From Melioribacter roseus P3M-2 (GTDB taxonomy: Bacteria; Bacteroidota; Ignavibacteria; Ignavibacteriales; Melioribacteraceae), in the NCBI RefSeq assembly GCF_000279145.1, contig NC_018178.1, positions 806,001 to 870,000 of the forward strand: a DNA stretch of 64,000 nt, in the 5' to 3' direction. Shown piece after piece: positions 63,218 to 64,000 of the stretch. The notes beneath the pieces were generated by a model. That model was not told the DNA's origin. It was given only the letters and a program-made list of their open reading frames with translations, and made no database searches. Within the stretch, counting starts at the first letter, position 1. Every line of letters starts with the position of its first letter. Position numbers and translations under genes: made by a program.

Positions 63218-64000
63218 TTATTGAATTAATTCGAATTCCGTTTCCATCAAATCTTTGGAATTAGGTCCTACCATAAGTTTGAACTTGCCCGGTTCAAGAA
63301 CGTAATTCATATTTATATCGAAAAATTTCAGACGTTCGACCGGCAGTTCGAATTCGACCGTTTTTGTTTCTCCGGGTTTCAAATTTATTTTCCTGAAATC
63401 TTTCAACTCTTTAACCGGACGCGTTACGCTTCCGACGAGGTCTCTGACGTATACCTGAACAATTTCTTGCGCTTCGTATTTTCCCGTGTTGGCAACATCC
63501 ACGCTGAAACGCACGGTTTCGCCGGCTCGAACTTTGTCCGTTTTCAATTTCAAATTAGAATACTCGAATGTAGTATAGCTGAGACCGTAGCCGAACGGAT
63601 AGAGAGGTTCCAGACTGAAATCGATGTAATACGAAGTGTATCTCGGGTTCTCCGGATTGTAAGGACGACCCGAATTTTTATGATTATAATAGAGCGGAAT
63701 TTGACCGACTCCTTTAGGGAACGTAACCGTAAGTTTGCCGGACGGCACGAAATCGCCGAACAGAATATCGGCAACGGCGCTTCCGTGCTCGCAGCCGAGA
63801 TACCACGATTCGATTATTGCAGGAATATTTTCAGACACCCAGTTTATAGTCAGAGGTCTGCCGTTCATCAAAATCGCTATTACGGGCTTTCCGGTTTTAT
63901 TTATTTCTTTAATCAATTCTTCCTGAACGCCGGGCAGATCGAGAGTGGCTCTCGAATGCGCTTCGCCGCTCATATCGCGGGTTTCTCCGATAACCACAAT
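63218..64000 (-). CDS. GH3 beta-glucosidase (partial, 5' end outside window)
   Basis: The C-terminal roughly 260 residues are present. They include the GH3 C-terminal domain with the conserved EAHSRATLDLPGVQEELI, VIAILMNGRPLTINW and SWYLGCEHGSAVADILFGDF, then GKLTVTFPKGVGQIPLYYNH and YPFGYGLSYTTFEYSNLKL. A fibronectin-III-like domain follows (VRFSVDVANTGKYEAQEIVQ). The catalytic nucleophile domain lies beyond base 64000. The enzyme should cleave cellobiose and short beta-glucosides and feeds from the two downstream glycosidases of the same operon. Confidence 0.92.
   Translation of the reverse strand: MVVIGETRDMSGEAHSRATLDLPGVQEELIKEINKTGKPVIAILMNGRPLTINWVSENIPAIIESWYLGCEHGSAVADILFGDFVPSGKLTVTFPKGVGQIPLYYNHKNSGRPYNPENPRYTSYYIDFSLEPLYPFGYGLSYTTFEYSNLKLKTDKVRAGETVRFSVDVANTGKYEAQEIVQVYVRDLVGSVTRPVKELKDFRKINLKPGETKTVEFELPVERLKFFDINMNYVLEPGKFKLMVGPNSKDLMETEFELIQ

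Noticed and set aside
1-64000. CRISPR arrays, tRNA genes, insertion sequences, prophage
   Set aside because: Reading both strands showed no repeat-spacer pattern, no tRNA-like cloverleaf with a conserved T-arm, and no transposase or phage structural gene.

Overview
The window looks like chromosome of an Ignavibacteria-type bacterium (Bacteroidota/Chlorobiota superphylum), most likely a cellulolytic member of the Melioribacter kind. Three things point there. The 59221-62163 glycosidase ends in a 'QNYPNPFNPST'-type C-terminal secretion/sorting domain that is very common in that group. A promoter upstream of gltB matches the TTG-N20-TAnnTTTG pattern of Bacteroidota. A GH3-GH5-GH5-like cluster fits cellulose use. 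The species assignment is inference, not something the sequence proves. Gene density is high, operons are tight with many 1-8 base overlaps, and base composition is mid-40s %GC by eye. I see no tRNA, rRNA, CRISPR array or insertion sequence.

Layout. 1-560 (-): start of a secreted lamin-tail-domain protein running off the window. 674-3061 (+): a periplasmic M28 peptidase fused to a cyclophilin and an FKBP. 3097-9079 (-): gltBD glutamate synthase behind a long leader. 9589-16918 (+): one operon with a SpoIID-like gene broken by a single in-frame TAG, a GT4 glycosyltransferase, a BatA-like VWA membrane protein, hflX and an aromatic amino acid ammonia-lyase. 16915-17498 (-): two small envelope proteins. 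17614-18501 (+): EamA transporter. 18544-20900 (-): DUF1015 plus serC. 20991-22680: MarR, DUF2203, OsmC and DUF2905. 22723-29300 (-): an SPFH-domain membrane protein followed by a 1863-residue enzyme. By motif reading this enzyme joins a degenerate aminotransferase domain, an intact fold-type I aminotransferase domain and a divergent PEP-carboxylase-like domain. It is the most novel item in the window. 29607-30786 (+): twin-PspC protein and a membrane protein. 30783-32439 (-): ECF sigma factor and RskA-like anti-sigma factor. 32584-41266: alaS, an aldehyde dehydrogenase, PIN-PhoH and a tricorn-like protease. 41316-45722 (-): a cNMP/GAF/histidine-kinase-like protein without the phospho-accepting His, miaA and a GT2. 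45741-47198 (+): an AlkA-like glycosylase, a second ECF sigma factor and a small zinc-binding anti-sigma candidate. 47206-50787 (-): recJ-yebC-ruvC-ruvA, a DNA repair operon, placed immediately downstream of rnpB (RNase P RNA, 50808-51226). 51363-52502 (-): AI-2E-family permease.

52745-59042 is the most accessory-looking part. It holds an unrecognised 239-residue protein, a radical SAM enzyme, a putative PD-(D/E)XK-type nuclease, a possible decayed small gene and a single-chain type IIG restriction-modification enzyme whose specificity region is clearly AT-richer than its surroundings. 59221-64000 (-) is a glucan-degrading operon: GH3 beta-glucosidase (partial), GH5 lipoprotein endoglucanase, and a GH5-like enzyme with a carbohydrate-binding module apparently inserted inside its catalytic domain.

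Cellular themes are nitrogen assimilation (gltBD, serC, ammonia-lyase), envelope and protein quality control (M28-PPIase fusion, tricorn-like protease, PspC, SPFH, two ECF systems), DNA repair (recJ, ruvAC, AlkA) and polysaccharide use.
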